The notes: generated from the sequence alone by a model not told the origin. DNA of 64,000 nt from Quatrionicoccus australiensis (GCF_020510525.1 NZ_CP075188.1:2046001-2110000); one strand, 5' to 3'; positions 31,001 through 39,293 are shown, numbered from the stretch's first letter. Numbers and translations: made by a program.

Positions 31001-31836
31001 CGTGGAGCAACCGGAAGGTAAGCTTCCCCCACTTGCACCATAAGAGTGGGCAAGGCTGTCCCCAGCATAATTGCGTCATAGAAACTTCCTAGAGAGTCGG
31101 GAGCGCTTAGTGCCCCCAACTCCACTACTAGTTCTCTACTCGTTCCGTCAAAGTTGAATTGGATGGCAGCGTAGGTGGATAACAACGCTTCACGGCACGA
31201 AAACCAGAACACATCTGTTGGTAGCTCCATGTGCCCTGCGGCTACATGTTCATCTGGTCCCACAAGAGAACTATCAATTGCTCCAAGAATATTCGCCTGT
31301 AGTGCAATAGCGAGATTCATGTCGCGTGTCGCAACAGGAAGTTCAACATGAAGGAGCCTGAACGCCTCTATAAAGTCCGGAATCCGCTCGACACTGCCGC
31401 CGTAGAAGATGCGTTGAAAGCCAGCCAATCCTGCTACACGTATTTCGCCCCAGTCTGCCTCCGGAACGAAATCCTCTAGCATGGGGAAGCTTGGTAATAG
31501 TCGCCTCAACCCATCCAGAAATTCTACGAACTCGTTATATGTGACGATAGGTCGAATACCCTGGAACTCACGTAGAGGCATACTTAGAGCAATGAGCATC
31601 GCCAGGCTGTGCTTTACTTGGCTTGATCGATTAGGCCGCCAAAGATCCGACACTCCGAGGGCAAGAATGATGTCGTAGGCGCCGAATTGGGTAAAGTAGC
31701 CCTTCAACTCCGCCAGTTGTTCATAGAATCGTTTGTCTTGCGAAGATTGTTTCAGCATTGGTGCCTCGACGACAACCGCCGGACGGTCAGTTTGGGCCTT
31801 ACGCTTCTCCTGCTTCAGGCGCGATTTCTTCCCCAT
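28009..31836 (-). CDS. Very large protein with C-terminal PD-(D/E)XK-like nuclease domain, unknown system
   Basis: A 1275-aa soluble protein I do not recognise as a named family. The N-terminus is Lys/Arg-rich (GKKSRLKQEKRKAQ), about 30-1080 is a long mostly helical region without membrane segments, and the C-terminus carries a nuclease signature: D1142 in VGDFDVLAYW and E1157-x-K1159 in VAVECKYNQPP, the D-x14-ExK spacing of restriction-like folds. The start ATG 31836 has AGGAG upstream. It follows another nuclease-like gene by 83 bp on the same strand. The long helical part could be a sensor or scaffold. That is inference. Confidence 0.75.
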   Translation of the reverse strand: MGKKSRLKQEKRKAQTDRPAVVVEAPMLKQSSQDKRFYEQLAELKGYFTQFGAYDIILALGVSDLWRPNRSSQVKHSLAMLIALSMPLREFQGIRPIVTYNEFVEFLDGLRRLLPSFPMLEDFVPEADWGEIRVAGLAGFQRIFYGGSVERIPDFIEAFRLLHVELPVATRDMNLAIALQANILGAIDSSLVGPDEHVAAGHMELPTDVFWFSCREALLSTYAAIQFNFDGTSRELVVELGALSAPDSLGSFYDAIMLGTALPTLMVQVGEAYLPVAPRAASSVVIDLWHKQANSLRADGIGKLAGRLGKFLLHRLREHDVIAGPADLIGTSHRFDRQIAAVVRSEGKLYFILPINLDDLAKLGQIERWFNRLVDESARWALRLPNQRQIVELRNGKEDFPRSNGIQLVAVIARVSTQPTSFGLPDLGMRVIGLPDFVSLFDSIKGSDELDAFLSYLDDTESSTGGMIGVIDQFAAFRDSHGVLIEGAESPDWIGLDPHWNSSWRFKELEAFWASAPHRFPDDRHTWIVDKREDGLTSMKAKGAFALAWSGGVGRCVVQAFLEVGSNPDYENGPLLELFVHCVADACTQRSSLLEKLELFRREQIAIHCEMDLRTLPLRDDNEATAQRASLPLLTGLKLAFGSSEKAIFAVEVNLSRLFSGLNCAADASFEAECAIELTVGLSALLGLSCGEDVLESLRETEKRPPRFTLRSTERPFDVPDHASPDLPEAGQFKLARKELAFVFKQQGVAPDRYELEPAKLIINSARDAMRSELHAKISQFDRKQLLQICISQHDELTTKYQFEVVRLKLSLSHQVSFDRSSRLAEAYEKYISMARNYRYLLECSVSSPEQGEIRPTVSEVVQLIARIDWLSVLYGASDTLHNGIDVGGIELDDSFVPTVFFSEDRDTKEQQYLQDFAGTRLGIGLSEIDEVNSDQDSAKNWAQLDEAFSLDLGFSLTHLSQVLQVLSHWHSAGGDDKLRFGYAAQLALIVERVRERLPSIPEGITEKVIAFLTLDPLGVRRLAGKTEDEPDVPVWEHSKRVHRYTIRPLIQIDHNVLAWGAATIDRSRSLWVGNIVNGYLPADFQWPTVAKVVRNIKEGIEKLLEVRAYEIFLRHGEFVLHGIDFRRRFPKERFDDVGDFDVLAYWPDRNLWVAVECKYNQPPFCLKDARRLRERIFGRGEDHGQFSKIERRRHFLAENVHRLRELLQWPESQGGDDAEFRDVYVCREVSWWLKHPPYEARADFVRVDALDGWLGAMLKISTDNLRSATECGEV

Positions 31837-31919
31837 GATCGGCTCCTTTGTGCGCTAATTGATGTCAACGCTCCATGATTGAATGAATTAACCCGGTAGA
31901 ACCTGCACAAGCTATCCGG

Positions 31920-34247
31920 CTAGGGAGACGCCTTTTGTGGCATGGCAATTCCGATGAACTGATAGGGGCGATGCCATTCTTCTATCTTCCGGCCGACAAT
32001 GATGCAGCGCGTTCGGTTTTGCTCTGCTAAAGCATCTCCCGCTAGTTGACTCACGATATCCTGACGCTGGTTTGAGAGAGTTTCCGGGTAGACGTAGAAA
32101 ATCACGCACGCCGCGCGATGTGCAGGGGGAGATACAACGAGAGAACAAAGATGCTTCGGGTCAATGTAGTTCTTGCGGACGTTCTCTCGCAGGATTTCTA
32201 GTTCGCTGAACAGGAGATCCTGCTCTTCGGCGCTGCCCATGCTCAGCATGTCTAGCGACATGCTAGTCCACGATCTAGCATTTCTTTGCCGGAGCTCTTG
32301 AATAATGCGCGCAAGCTGTGAATGTATCTTCGGACTAGGCTTCCGTACCTCGACGCCAGCATCGATGCTGCAGTAGTAGTGGTCTATCGCCTGCGACATC
32401 TCGGTGATTGCTAGCGCGACCCCTGCCTCTTCAAGCGAGAAGATATTAAAGCCCGTCTGCAGGTAAAACCCTAAGTAGTCCAACTCGTCACCGAAGATGT
32501 CGATAATCTTCTGCACACGCTCTCGCTCGGCGAGGTAGTGGAGAAAATACGCCGGCTCATCAAGGATGTCCGCGACGACCTCGAAATCCGCAAGCCCAAG
32601 CGTTGGTGCTAGGCGCAGGTCCTGAGGAACCCATCCAGCGGCCTTGAGTTCTTTCTCCGCACTGCAGATGGTAGAGAAGTCATCCAACGTGACCGAAACG
32701 CGAATGACAGTATCAATATCGTCCAGAACCAGTCCAAGCGACGACGCGATGCCTAATGACGATGGATCCCCTGCTTTCGCCTGTAAGATGATTTGCTCGA
32801 GGCGGAATGACTGCTGAGCGGGGGCAACTACCAAGTCGCGCACATGGCGTTTCACCCGGTCGGGCGCTCCGCGTAGCCCTTGGGAAGTCAGGGCTGCAGA
32901 CTTGGCTTCAACTATGAAAACCACGCGATCGATTTGGCCCAGCAAATCGGTCTCGAAGATTTTGCCATCAACCTCCCACTTTGCGTTCGGGGTGAGACTT
33001 ATCCCAGGGAGGGCTTTCTCTACAACCTCCTTAACCTTGGCCTCCAAAAAAGTCGCACGGCGCTTTTCAAGTTTTGTCTTTACACCGGCCGCTTCGGCCA
33101 AGGTGTTCATTATTGGGTGAATATGACTGAATATGATCTGCGGAGTCGGAAAGAAGAACACCCCTCCGATTCTCATGCCAGGAGAAACCCATATTGGGTT
33201 AGCAAGAAAGAAACTGTCAATCTGCTCAGCATCAAGATCACCGGGATGCAGAGACAATTTTTCTAGTATGCGCCCAACGACCTCACTGGCTCGTCCAGTC
33301 AGTTCGGCAAGTTCATCTGCATCGGCGATGCCTAGCTTGACCAACGCGATGTCAGCGTGAGCCAGTAATCGATATTTGACCATCTGTGTAGTCACGTCCT
33401 TCGGGATGCCGGCCAGGAATTCCTCCGGGTCCCCTTCGACATCTGGGTATTTGGCGTAGAAGTCCCGAACCAACTGCTCTGTGGTGCAGGCCCGGAAAAT
33501 GTCTCGCAAGACAGTCCATCGCTTGTTGGCCCGCCGCTCAAACGCTGTGAGCAGTGCCTTGGAGACTTCGATCAGATCGGTGGCGCTGAACCCAAAATGA
33601 CTTGATAGATCCTGGTCAAGTGCCCCGTACATTTCTTTCGAAATTCTGACAACTGCTGAGAAATAACCCCAATTCCGGACCATCTGTGTATGCGCTCGGA
33701 GACGTTCTTGGAGGGCTAGGACGACAAGTTGCTGTTCATCGCGCTCCTCGTCCATTGCGACGAATCTGCGGTATAAGAATGCCTCGGCCAGTTCGCCTAC
33801 CTGGTCGATCACCTGCTGGATGACTTTAGGTGGCGCCGGTTCGCTTCCCCACTCGTCATTAGTTAGAGTCAGCGCAATTGCCTGCAGCATCTCAACATGA
33901 TGCTGTTGCATGTTCTCTATAAACCTTTGGGACGACACACCTTCGTCACCGACCCCCACTTGCAGGCTATACGTGGCAACCGTCGAAATAATGAAAGGCG
34001 GATACCAACTGCGGAAGTGACCGAGAAGCGATTGAAGAATCGCTGGAAGCTTTTTGCCGCTCTCCTGCCCCGTGGACAGAAAGGCTTTCTTCAAGACATC
34101 TTTGTCGATTCTGTTGAAAGGGTGCTCGAAGACCGTGAATTCCTGATTCTTCGGGTTTTTGATATGTTTGTCTTTCCGCCTCTTAGATTTCAGTTTTCGC
34201 TTCACTTTATGCTCGATTATTGTGACCACGAAGGTTGTTAGCCTCAT
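31920..34247 (-). CDS. Large protein with internal PD-(D/E)XK-like nuclease domain, unknown system
   Basis: A 775-aa soluble protein with a basic N-terminus (EHKVKRKLKSKRRKDKHIK). A nuclease-like core lies at about 400-460, with E432 and D434 in FETDLLGQ, D440, and E447-x-K449 in VFIVEAKSA, preceded by a helical region with KRRATFLEAKVKEVVEKAL. This resembles NERD/Mrr-like restriction folds (pattern only). The rest has no recognisable motif. The lysine-rich N-terminus is echoed in the downstream 1275-aa protein, so the two may contact the same partner or nucleic acid. The start at 34247 has a weak ribosome site, and an internal start is possible. Confidence 0.72.
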   Translation of the reverse strand: MRLTTFVVTIIEHKVKRKLKSKRRKDKHIKNPKNQEFTVFEHPFNRIDKDVLKKAFLSTGQESGKKLPAILQSLLGHFRSWYPPFIISTVATYSLQVGVGDEGVSSQRFIENMQQHHVEMLQAIALTLTNDEWGSEPAPPKVIQQVIDQVGELAEAFLYRRFVAMDEERDEQQLVVLALQERLRAHTQMVRNWGYFSAVVRISKEMYGALDQDLSSHFGFSATDLIEVSKALLTAFERRANKRWTVLRDIFRACTTEQLVRDFYAKYPDVEGDPEEFLAGIPKDVTTQMVKYRLLAHADIALVKLGIADADELAELTGRASEVVGRILEKLSLHPGDLDAEQIDSFFLANPIWVSPGMRIGGVFFFPTPQIIFSHIHPIMNTLAEAAGVKTKLEKRRATFLEAKVKEVVEKALPGISLTPNAKWEVDGKIFETDLLGQIDRVVFIVEAKSAALTSQGLRGAPDRVKRHVRDLVVAPAQQSFRLEQIILQAKAGDPSSLGIASSLGLVLDDIDTVIRVSVTLDDFSTICSAEKELKAAGWVPQDLRLAPTLGLADFEVVADILDEPAYFLHYLAERERVQKIIDIFGDELDYLGFYLQTGFNIFSLEEAGVALAITEMSQAIDHYYCSIDAGVEVRKPSPKIHSQLARIIQELRQRNARSWTSMSLDMLSMGSAEEQDLLFSELEILRENVRKNYIDPKHLCSLVVSPPAHRAACVIFYVYPETLSNQRQDIVSQLAGDALAEQNRTRCIIVGRKIEEWHRPYQFIGIAMPQKASP

Positions 34248-34299
34248 AGAGGCACGCTTCCGTCACGCTTTGGCCAATCAAAAGCTGATGATTCAGCGG

Positions 34300-35412
34300 C
34301 TATTTCAGGATCCGACAGAACTCGGCCAATATCGCCTCGATCTCTGCTGCAAAGTTGACCTCGCCCATGGTTGGAGCCACCTCCTTGTCACGAATCGGCA
34401 TGTGCGCGAGTCGGTCTGCTACTTTTCTCGAATGATTTTCTAAGCGCTCCGCTGCTTTCTTAAAGGAACTTCCTCCGCCACGATAGTTCGCTGCTACCTG
34501 CGCAAATGTCTCAAACTCGAATGCCGGCGGCACGTGATTGAGGATCGTGCGAGTCAGAAGGATTACCGCAAGCGGATTATCGCGAGCCGCGCACTCGTTC
34601 AGCTCTTCACACATTGCGACTATGCGCGTGCAGTCAAAATGAAAGCTAGAAATTGCTCTAAGCTCATCCAGCCTGGAGAGTGCAATATATGATGGGGTGT
34701 TGCGGTCCAAATGTGGTTTGGCCACCGAAAGACTAGATTGAAAGTCGGACATTGCAGACAAACTTGGCAGAATCCGCCGTTGCCGATCTTCCAAGAGACA
34801 AGGGTCATCTTGCTGATACCCGGCGGATAATCTGTCATCAAGAAATGCCTCGGCGTTATCCGAATTGAAAAGATCAATGACCTCATCGGAAATTGCTACG
34901 CGCCAAGGGCTGTCATCCGGCCCCCATCCTGAAAGCTGGATAGGCATGCGAGGAGGCAAGCCGATCCGTAGAAGAGCGAAGAGAAGCCTCGTTTCTACGG
35001 GTGTCAGCGACATCTGGTCGACGATCTGACTACTCTGTATCTCGGTGATGAAGCTATCGCGCTCAAAGAGGCTTCTTACGAGGTAAAGCAATCGGACGAG
35101 TAAGCCCGCTAGATCAATTCCGTGTCCAGATAGAAGCGCACCGTGCAACGTCAATTGCAGGCAACGCTTGCCCTGTTCCAAAACTTCGAAAATCAGGCCA
35201 CCATTTAGGCCTTCAAGGACTTGCTGCACAGATTGCTTGCCGGCAATTCTTGGAACACCTCGGATGGGAAACGGCGTCCCAACACTGACGAAATGGTTCC
35301 ACGCCTCATCTAATAACCCCTTCTGAGGCACGGTAAGCGTATTAACTCGATCTGATAAGGAGACGACTGAAAAGCGCTCTTCCTTCGATGACGTCTGGAC
35401 CGAGTAATTCAT
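34300..35412 (-). CDS. Unknown protein of the nuclease operon (helical C-terminal domain)
   Basis: A 370-aa protein. The N-terminal half (about 1-190) shows no known motif. The C-terminal 140 residues (from LSRLDELRAISSFHFDCTRIVAMCEELNECAARDNPLAVILLTRTILNHVPPAF to the end) look like a helical domain that I have seen at the C-terminus of uncharacterised defence-neighbourhood proteins, but I cannot name it. It includes R-T-I-L-N-H (RX4H spacing), which could be a HEPN-type motif; that is speculative. It lies 52 bp upstream of the 775-aa gene on the same strand, with its own promoter candidate at 35460-35489. Confidence 0.65.
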   Translation of the reverse strand: MNYSVQTSSKEERFSVVSLSDRVNTLTVPQKGLLDEAWNHFVSVGTPFPIRGVPRIAGKQSVQQVLEGLNGGLIFEVLEQGKRCLQLTLHGALLSGHGIDLAGLLVRLLYLVRSLFERDSFITEIQSSQIVDQMSLTPVETRLLFALLRIGLPPRMPIQLSGWGPDDSPWRVAISDEVIDLFNSDNAEAFLDDRLSAGYQQDDPCLLEDRQRRILPSLSAMSDFQSSLSVAKPHLDRNTPSYIALSRLDELRAISSFHFDCTRIVAMCEELNECAARDNPLAVILLTRTILNHVPPAFEFETFAQVAANYRGGGSSFKKAAERLENHSRKVADRLAHMPIRDKEVAPTMGEVNFAAEIEAILAEFCRILK

Positions 35413-35459
35413 TTGAGTGTTGGTCGGAATGATAGGTCCTAAGCAACCACGGAGTTTCG

Positions 35460-35489
35460 ATTATGATGCAGGAATGATTCAAGCAGCAA
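35460..35489 (-). promoter_or_regulatory. Candidate sigma70 promoter for the nuclease operon
   Basis: On the minus strand TTGCTG (35484-35489) and CATAAT (35460-35465) are separated by 18 bp, about 48 bp upstream of the 370-aa gene. The 257-bp gap 35413-35669 holds no convincing gene. Confidence 0.4.
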
Positions 35490-35669
35490 TGATCAAAAAA
35501 ATGAGGGTAAATCGCCTTGGCGTTTTAGCGAATTTTCAAGTTTCTGTCGAACATCCCGTAAGGGCATCGACGCGGTTATTCAAGTGATTGCTCCATCGTG
35601 GGAATGGCAGGTTGCTACAGGCCGAATTGGGTCACGAGGTAATCACCGAATTTTGCATGACCCCATTGG

Positions 35670-36779
35670 TCATGGCTCTCGAAAAATCCCCAAGGAATTT
35701 AGCCGCTGAAAGAACTCGCCCAATTTCTCTCGAGTTGAAACTAGTCTCCTCTCTCCCTCTTGGAAACGCCTTTGGTCTTCAATGAACGACTCCAATCCAG
35801 CCTTATGCTGCTCCAGTATCTCCGGGTCCGATGTTCCGCCGAACTGCGGCGAGGTCAGTCTGAGCGTCGAGTAATACCGAAGAGCCCTTCCAAGGTTCTC
35901 GTCGATTGACATTCCGATCGATGCCGGAGCGTAACGCCCGTGCGCTTGATGAGCAAACTGTGTCTGAAGATTGCAGATACTGAGGACATCGATATCAGCA
36001 AGACCTTCCAGGTTACCTTTGGTCGTTACTCGAAGAATCTTAGTAAGGAGGTAGTCCGTGTCATCTGCGAAGCGATCAATGATTGTCATATCATTGTCAG
36101 GGTGCTCGGCGAGGTGCCGCTCGATGTGTTTTGTGAAAAAAATACGGGCCAATGGCTCATGGAAGTATTCTAACTGGATCGCCTCGTAAAGCTCCTGAGC
36201 AGCGAAGAACGGTGGTACTAACAGCCGGCCATCGTTGGTTGGGAATCCGGAATAACCGCTCGGTGGTCGCATGAAATCGAAGCGCCAATCTCTAGCCTTG
36301 TAGTTCCTCAGGGTGTCGGCGATCTTCTTCGAATCTCGCCCGATCATTTCCAAATAGTGTTCGGCACCTTCATAGGTCTCTATGCCATCGAAGAATAAAG
36401 TTACTTCGAGCGAATCCTCTACAAGCGATTTGATAGACTTGATCTCCTGCCAGTGATCTCGCAAGTTCCTCACGTTGCGTAGCCGAAGAAACTCATAGAA
36501 GACCACTGGCCGGACAACTATGTCGATGTGGAATGGCAGAGTTTTTACGAAGAAAAAAGCTAACAGAGTGGACAGCACACCTTCTGCAACCTTGCCCTGC
36601 CGAAGGGACTCCAGACGCATGACAATATTCGAGTCGAGAACCAGTCTGTATGGCCCACGCAACATCGTCGAAGATTCAATCTGTCTAGTGAGGTTAATCA
36701 GCTGACTACAGAATGTTGTGTACGACCTGTCTTTCAGCTTCTTGACCTCTTCGACGATTGCCTCGATCTTAATTTCCAT
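35670..36779 (-). CDS. PIN-like nuclease-domain protein
   Basis: A 369-aa protein. After a short coiled N-terminus, YRLVLDSNIVMRLESL (D49) is the opening strand of a PIN domain, and GLADIDVLS (D262, D264) fits the second acidic cluster. The large insertion between them (about 100-250) is unusual. PIN proteins are metal-dependent ribonucleases and commonly toxins. No antitoxin-sized partner is adjacent, but the Xre regulator lies just upstream. ATG 36779 has GAGG upstream. The catalytic assignment rests on sequence pattern only. Confidence 0.62.
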   Translation of the reverse strand: MEIKIEAIVEEVKKLKDRSYTTFCSQLINLTRQIESSTMLRGPYRLVLDSNIVMRLESLRQGKVAEGVLSTLLAFFFVKTLPFHIDIVVRPVVFYEFLRLRNVRNLRDHWQEIKSIKSLVEDSLEVTLFFDGIETYEGAEHYLEMIGRDSKKIADTLRNYKARDWRFDFMRPPSGYSGFPTNDGRLLVPPFFAAQELYEAIQLEYFHEPLARIFFTKHIERHLAEHPDNDMTIIDRFADDTDYLLTKILRVTTKGNLEGLADIDVLSICNLQTQFAHQAHGRYAPASIGMSIDENLGRALRYYSTLRLTSPQFGGTSDPEILEQHKAGLESFIEDQRRFQEGERRLVSTREKLGEFFQRLNSLGIFREP

Positions 36780-36970
36780 TCAGCCTCAACATTTCATTTA
36801 AGTTTGGGGACGCATCGCTGCTAGACGGTGCGCCTTGAGTATCAGTCAGCTTATAGCCAAGAACAGTAGTTCAGCACCGGCTACTTGAATGGCGACATTG
36901 GCCGACTTGCTCTCAGTAAGAGCTGCAGCTCGCAATTTGCTTTCCGATGAACCTCGTTGGATTGTTCCGC

Positions 36971-37201
36971 CTATGAGAACAGCTCATTTGGTTCACATTC
37001 AAGGGAACGCGCAAGTCTCAATATATTCAGAAGTGCAATATTGCGTTGCCCTCGCTCAACGCCACCAAGGTAGCTACGAGCTAGCCCACTCTCAAGAGCA
37101 AGGCGCTCCTGCGACCAGCCCCTTTCTTTTCTTAACAGAGCTAGACGCCGACCAAACTTCTGGAGATCTGTTTTCTGTTCAGGCGTGAGCGTCGTTTCCA
37201 T
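36971..37201 (-). CDS. Small Xre-family HTH regulator
   Basis: A 76-aa single-domain HTH_3 protein: FGRRLALLRKERGWSQERLALESGLARSYLGGVERGQRNIALLNILRLARSL, ending in CEPNELFS. This is the size and shape of controller proteins in restriction-modification and defence loci. It is divergent from the zinc-ribbon gene at 37307 and upstream of the PIN-like gene on the same strand, so it may repress either or both. The divergent region 37202-37306 would hold its operator. Confidence 0.85.
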   Translation of the reverse strand: METTLTPEQKTDLQKFGRRLALLRKERGWSQERLALESGLARSYLGGVERGQRNIALLNILRLARSLECEPNELFS

Positions 37202-37246
37202 CCCATGATGCTAGAAACACGACCTCTTTGAGGCGACGCCCTATGA

Positions 37247-37275
37247 GTGACAATTCGATATAACACCACTATATT
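37247..37275 (+). promoter_or_regulatory. Candidate sigma70 promoter of the zinc-ribbon gene
   Basis: GTGACA (37247-37252), a 17-bp spacer and TATATT (37270-37275), each one base from consensus. A start of transcription near 37282 would leave a leader of about 25 bases before ATG 37307. It lies in the divergent region shared with the Xre gene. Confidence 0.55.
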
Positions 37276-37306
37276 TTCTGACTACCCCAATCAAAGAGTG
37301 TCAGCC

Positions 37307-38476
37307 ATGAACAACCAATCGTCCTCCCCGGCCCTCGCCCATCTAACTCCGATGCAAATTCATTCGCTGATCCATCGGTACTATTCAGGTGAGAAAGTGG
37401 CCACCTTGATTACTGAATACGATATTGAGTGTACGACCAGCGAACTTTGTCGACAATTTCCACCCGAATGCGTCGGGCGTGATTGCCCTGTATGCAACTC
37501 CCCATTGATTAAACCCCGCGTTTCTCGCACACGTTCATCAGGGAGCAGGCATGCGGCAATTCGTTGCTCACGTTGCTCACATCAAGAGACAGAGAAGTGT
37601 GTTTGTCCGAACTGCCGAGAAATACGTACTCAGAAGAGCGAGGCCCAACGGCAGCGAGAGCGCGAAGCAATCACCACGTTCTGTAGTGAAAACTGGAGTT
37701 ACTCGATCACGCAGATCAAGCCGGAACAGCTCGGCGCAGAGACGGCAATTGCCCTACTGAGCTTGATTCGTTGTGGCGGATGGTTGAATGACTCAACTAT
37801 TGATGCGATTGCGTCCAGTGCAGTTCCGTTCGTGCCTAATGAAATCAGCATTGCACCTTATCTTCTAGGTGTTCTCTTCGACAACGGCTTGATTGCTCCC
37901 GCATTGAACTCTCGCCCTAGCTCGTTTTATTTAGCCGCTGATGAAAAAGCACGCGTTGACTGGCATGCTGTTTATTGGAGTTTGCGAATACCTGAAGCTC
38001 CTGTTTTTATCGAAAAACTGGAAATACTTGCTGCAAGTGACTCTTGGCCAAATGGCTGGAAGGCAGACATGCACGCACTTTGGAAAATGCTTGCTATGGC
38101 CGAGTGCAAAGAGTTCTGCATGCATGCCGTTGCCCAACGAAAACTTCCGATGCCTGGAGAAACAGCTTTGACAGCCCTACTCGAAAATCTGTTGCGGAGC
38201 TTCTCCGTTTCACAGTGCTATCAACTGATTTGGAATGCTGCAGGCCGTGCAGTGGACTACATGATCCGCGAGAAAATTAAGGCACAGCACGCCTCCAATG
38301 CACTAATCGGCAGTTGTCAGCGCTATGCTGATCGCGCTCGTTCAGAGGGCTGGAATCTCAAAGGATTTCAGCGAAATTTTGATTTGCCACGATCACAACT
38401 CAGCTATGTGCTACACGATGTCTTTTTGAAACATGGCGATATTGGATTTTATGGGGCCTTAACGACCTCCAGCTAA
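37307..38476 (+). CDS. Zinc-ribbon protein of unknown function, divergent from an Xre regulator
   Basis: A 389-aa protein. Residues about 15-55 (MQIHSLIHRYYSGEKVATLITEYDIE) look like an HTH. C60PVC63 with C87SRC90 form a zinc ribbon, and C100PNC103 a further pair. The remaining 280 residues are helical and unrecognised. The upstream in-frame GTG at 37247 is part of the promoter, so ATG 37307 is used. The HTH plus zinc ribbon suggests nucleic-acid binding, perhaps target recognition or regulation. This is inference. Confidence 0.65.
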   Translation: MNNQSSSPALAHLTPMQIHSLIHRYYSGEKVATLITEYDIECTTSELCRQFPPECVGRDCPVCNSPLIKPRVSRTRSSGSRHAAIRCSRCSHQETEKCVCPNCREIRTQKSEAQRQREREAITTFCSENWSYSITQIKPEQLGAETAIALLSLIRCGGWLNDSTIDAIASSAVPFVPNEISIAPYLLGVLFDNGLIAPALNSRPSSFYLAADEKARVDWHAVYWSLRIPEAPVFIEKLEILAASDSWPNGWKADMHALWKMLAMAECKEFCMHAVAQRKLPMPGETALTALLENLLRSFSVSQCYQLIWNAAGRAVDYMIREKIKAQHASNALIGSCQRYADRARSEGWNLKGFQRNFDLPRSQLSYVLHDVFLKHGDIGFYGALTTSS

Positions 38477-38540
38477 GGTGTTCGTGCGATTGCAGCAACA
38501 AATGCTTGGTAACTTTCGTATCTCAGACTTTCAGGAATTT

Positions 38541-38659
38541 CGTCTGTATTACGGTCATTTGCCGGACTCTCCCGGGAACACGCCGGCAAGGGGCGTCTGT
38601 ATTTTTTCCCGTCCGTTAATCATCGTCTTTAAAATTAAGACTTCAACGGCATTACGGAC
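38541..38659. repeat. Res-like site cluster upstream of the serine recombinase
   Basis: Direct repeats CGTCTGTATT (38541-38550, 38594-38603) flank a nested palindrome, TTGCCGG (38559-38565), TCCCGGGA (38570-38577) and CCGGCAA (38583-38589). A second nested palindrome, GTCCGTTAAT/ATTACGGAC (38611-38620, 38651-38659) with inner GTCTT/AAGAC (38625-38629, 38637-38641), ends 7 bases before the recombinase ATG. The first palindrome could also serve as terminator for the zinc-ribbon gene. Confidence 0.5.
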
Positions 38660-38666
38660 AATCGCC

Positions 38667-39293
38667 ATGAGAATCGGATACGCCCGCGTTTCTACTGACG
38701 ACCAGAACCAAGATCTGCAACGCGACGCCCTCGACGGCGCCGGCTGCGAACGCCTCTTTACTGACACCATCAGTGGCGCCAAGGCCGACCGCCCCGGGCT
38801 GGCCTCGGCGATTGCCTTTGCTCGACCAGGTGATGTTGTGGTGGTGTGGCGACTGGATCGTCTCGGCCGATCCCTTCCTGATCTGGTGCGCCTGGTCGGT
38901 GAGCTGGACGCCGCCGGCATTGGCTTCGAGAGCCTGACCGAGAAAATCGACGCCACCACGGCCGCCGGCCGCCTGGTGTTTCATGTCTTTGCGGCGCTGG
39001 CCGAGTTCGAGCGCAATTTGATCCGCGAACGCACGCATGCCGGTCTAGCCACAGCTCGTGCACGTGGCCGAAAGGGTGGGCGGCGTGGGCTTGATCCGGA
39101 CAAGCAAGCCGCCATTGCCAAAATGGCCGATCAGTCTCCGGCCGTTGTCTGCAAGACGCTCGGCATTAGCCGCAGCACCTTCTACAAGTACGCGACGCCC
39201 TTCGAACGATGGACGGACTCAGTTATGGAAGGCATGAAACGAATGTCGACCGACCCGGAATATCGTGCCGAAATCGAAAAGGAAATTTCTTAG
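38667..39293 (+). CDS. Serine site-specific recombinase (resolvase/invertase family)
   Basis: A 208-aa small serine recombinase. The catalytic Ser is in MRIGYARVSTDDQN. VWRLDRLGRS and EFERNLIRERTHAGL are the conserved arginine blocks. An HTH_7 domain lies at about 150-185 (PAVVCKTLGISRSTFYKY), and about 20 extra residues follow. It is higher in GC than its neighbours, so it may have arrived separately. The long upstream extension of the frame has no start signal; ATG 38667 gives the family N-terminus. It would act at the res-like cluster just upstream. Confidence 0.92.
   Translation: MRIGYARVSTDDQNQDLQRDALDGAGCERLFTDTISGAKADRPGLASAIAFARPGDVVVVWRLDRLGRSLPDLVRLVGELDAAGIGFESLTEKIDATTAAGRLVFHVFAALAEFERNLIRERTHAGLATARARGRKGGRRGLDPDKQAAIAKMADQSPAVVCKTLGISRSTFYKYATPFERWTDSVMEGMKRMSTDPEYRAEIEKEIS

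Noticed and set aside
35462..35587. Plus-strand ORF of about 37 codons in the gap 35413-35669 as a possible antitoxin
   Set aside because: No ribosome site, no recognisable fold, and it overlaps the minus-strand promoter candidate.
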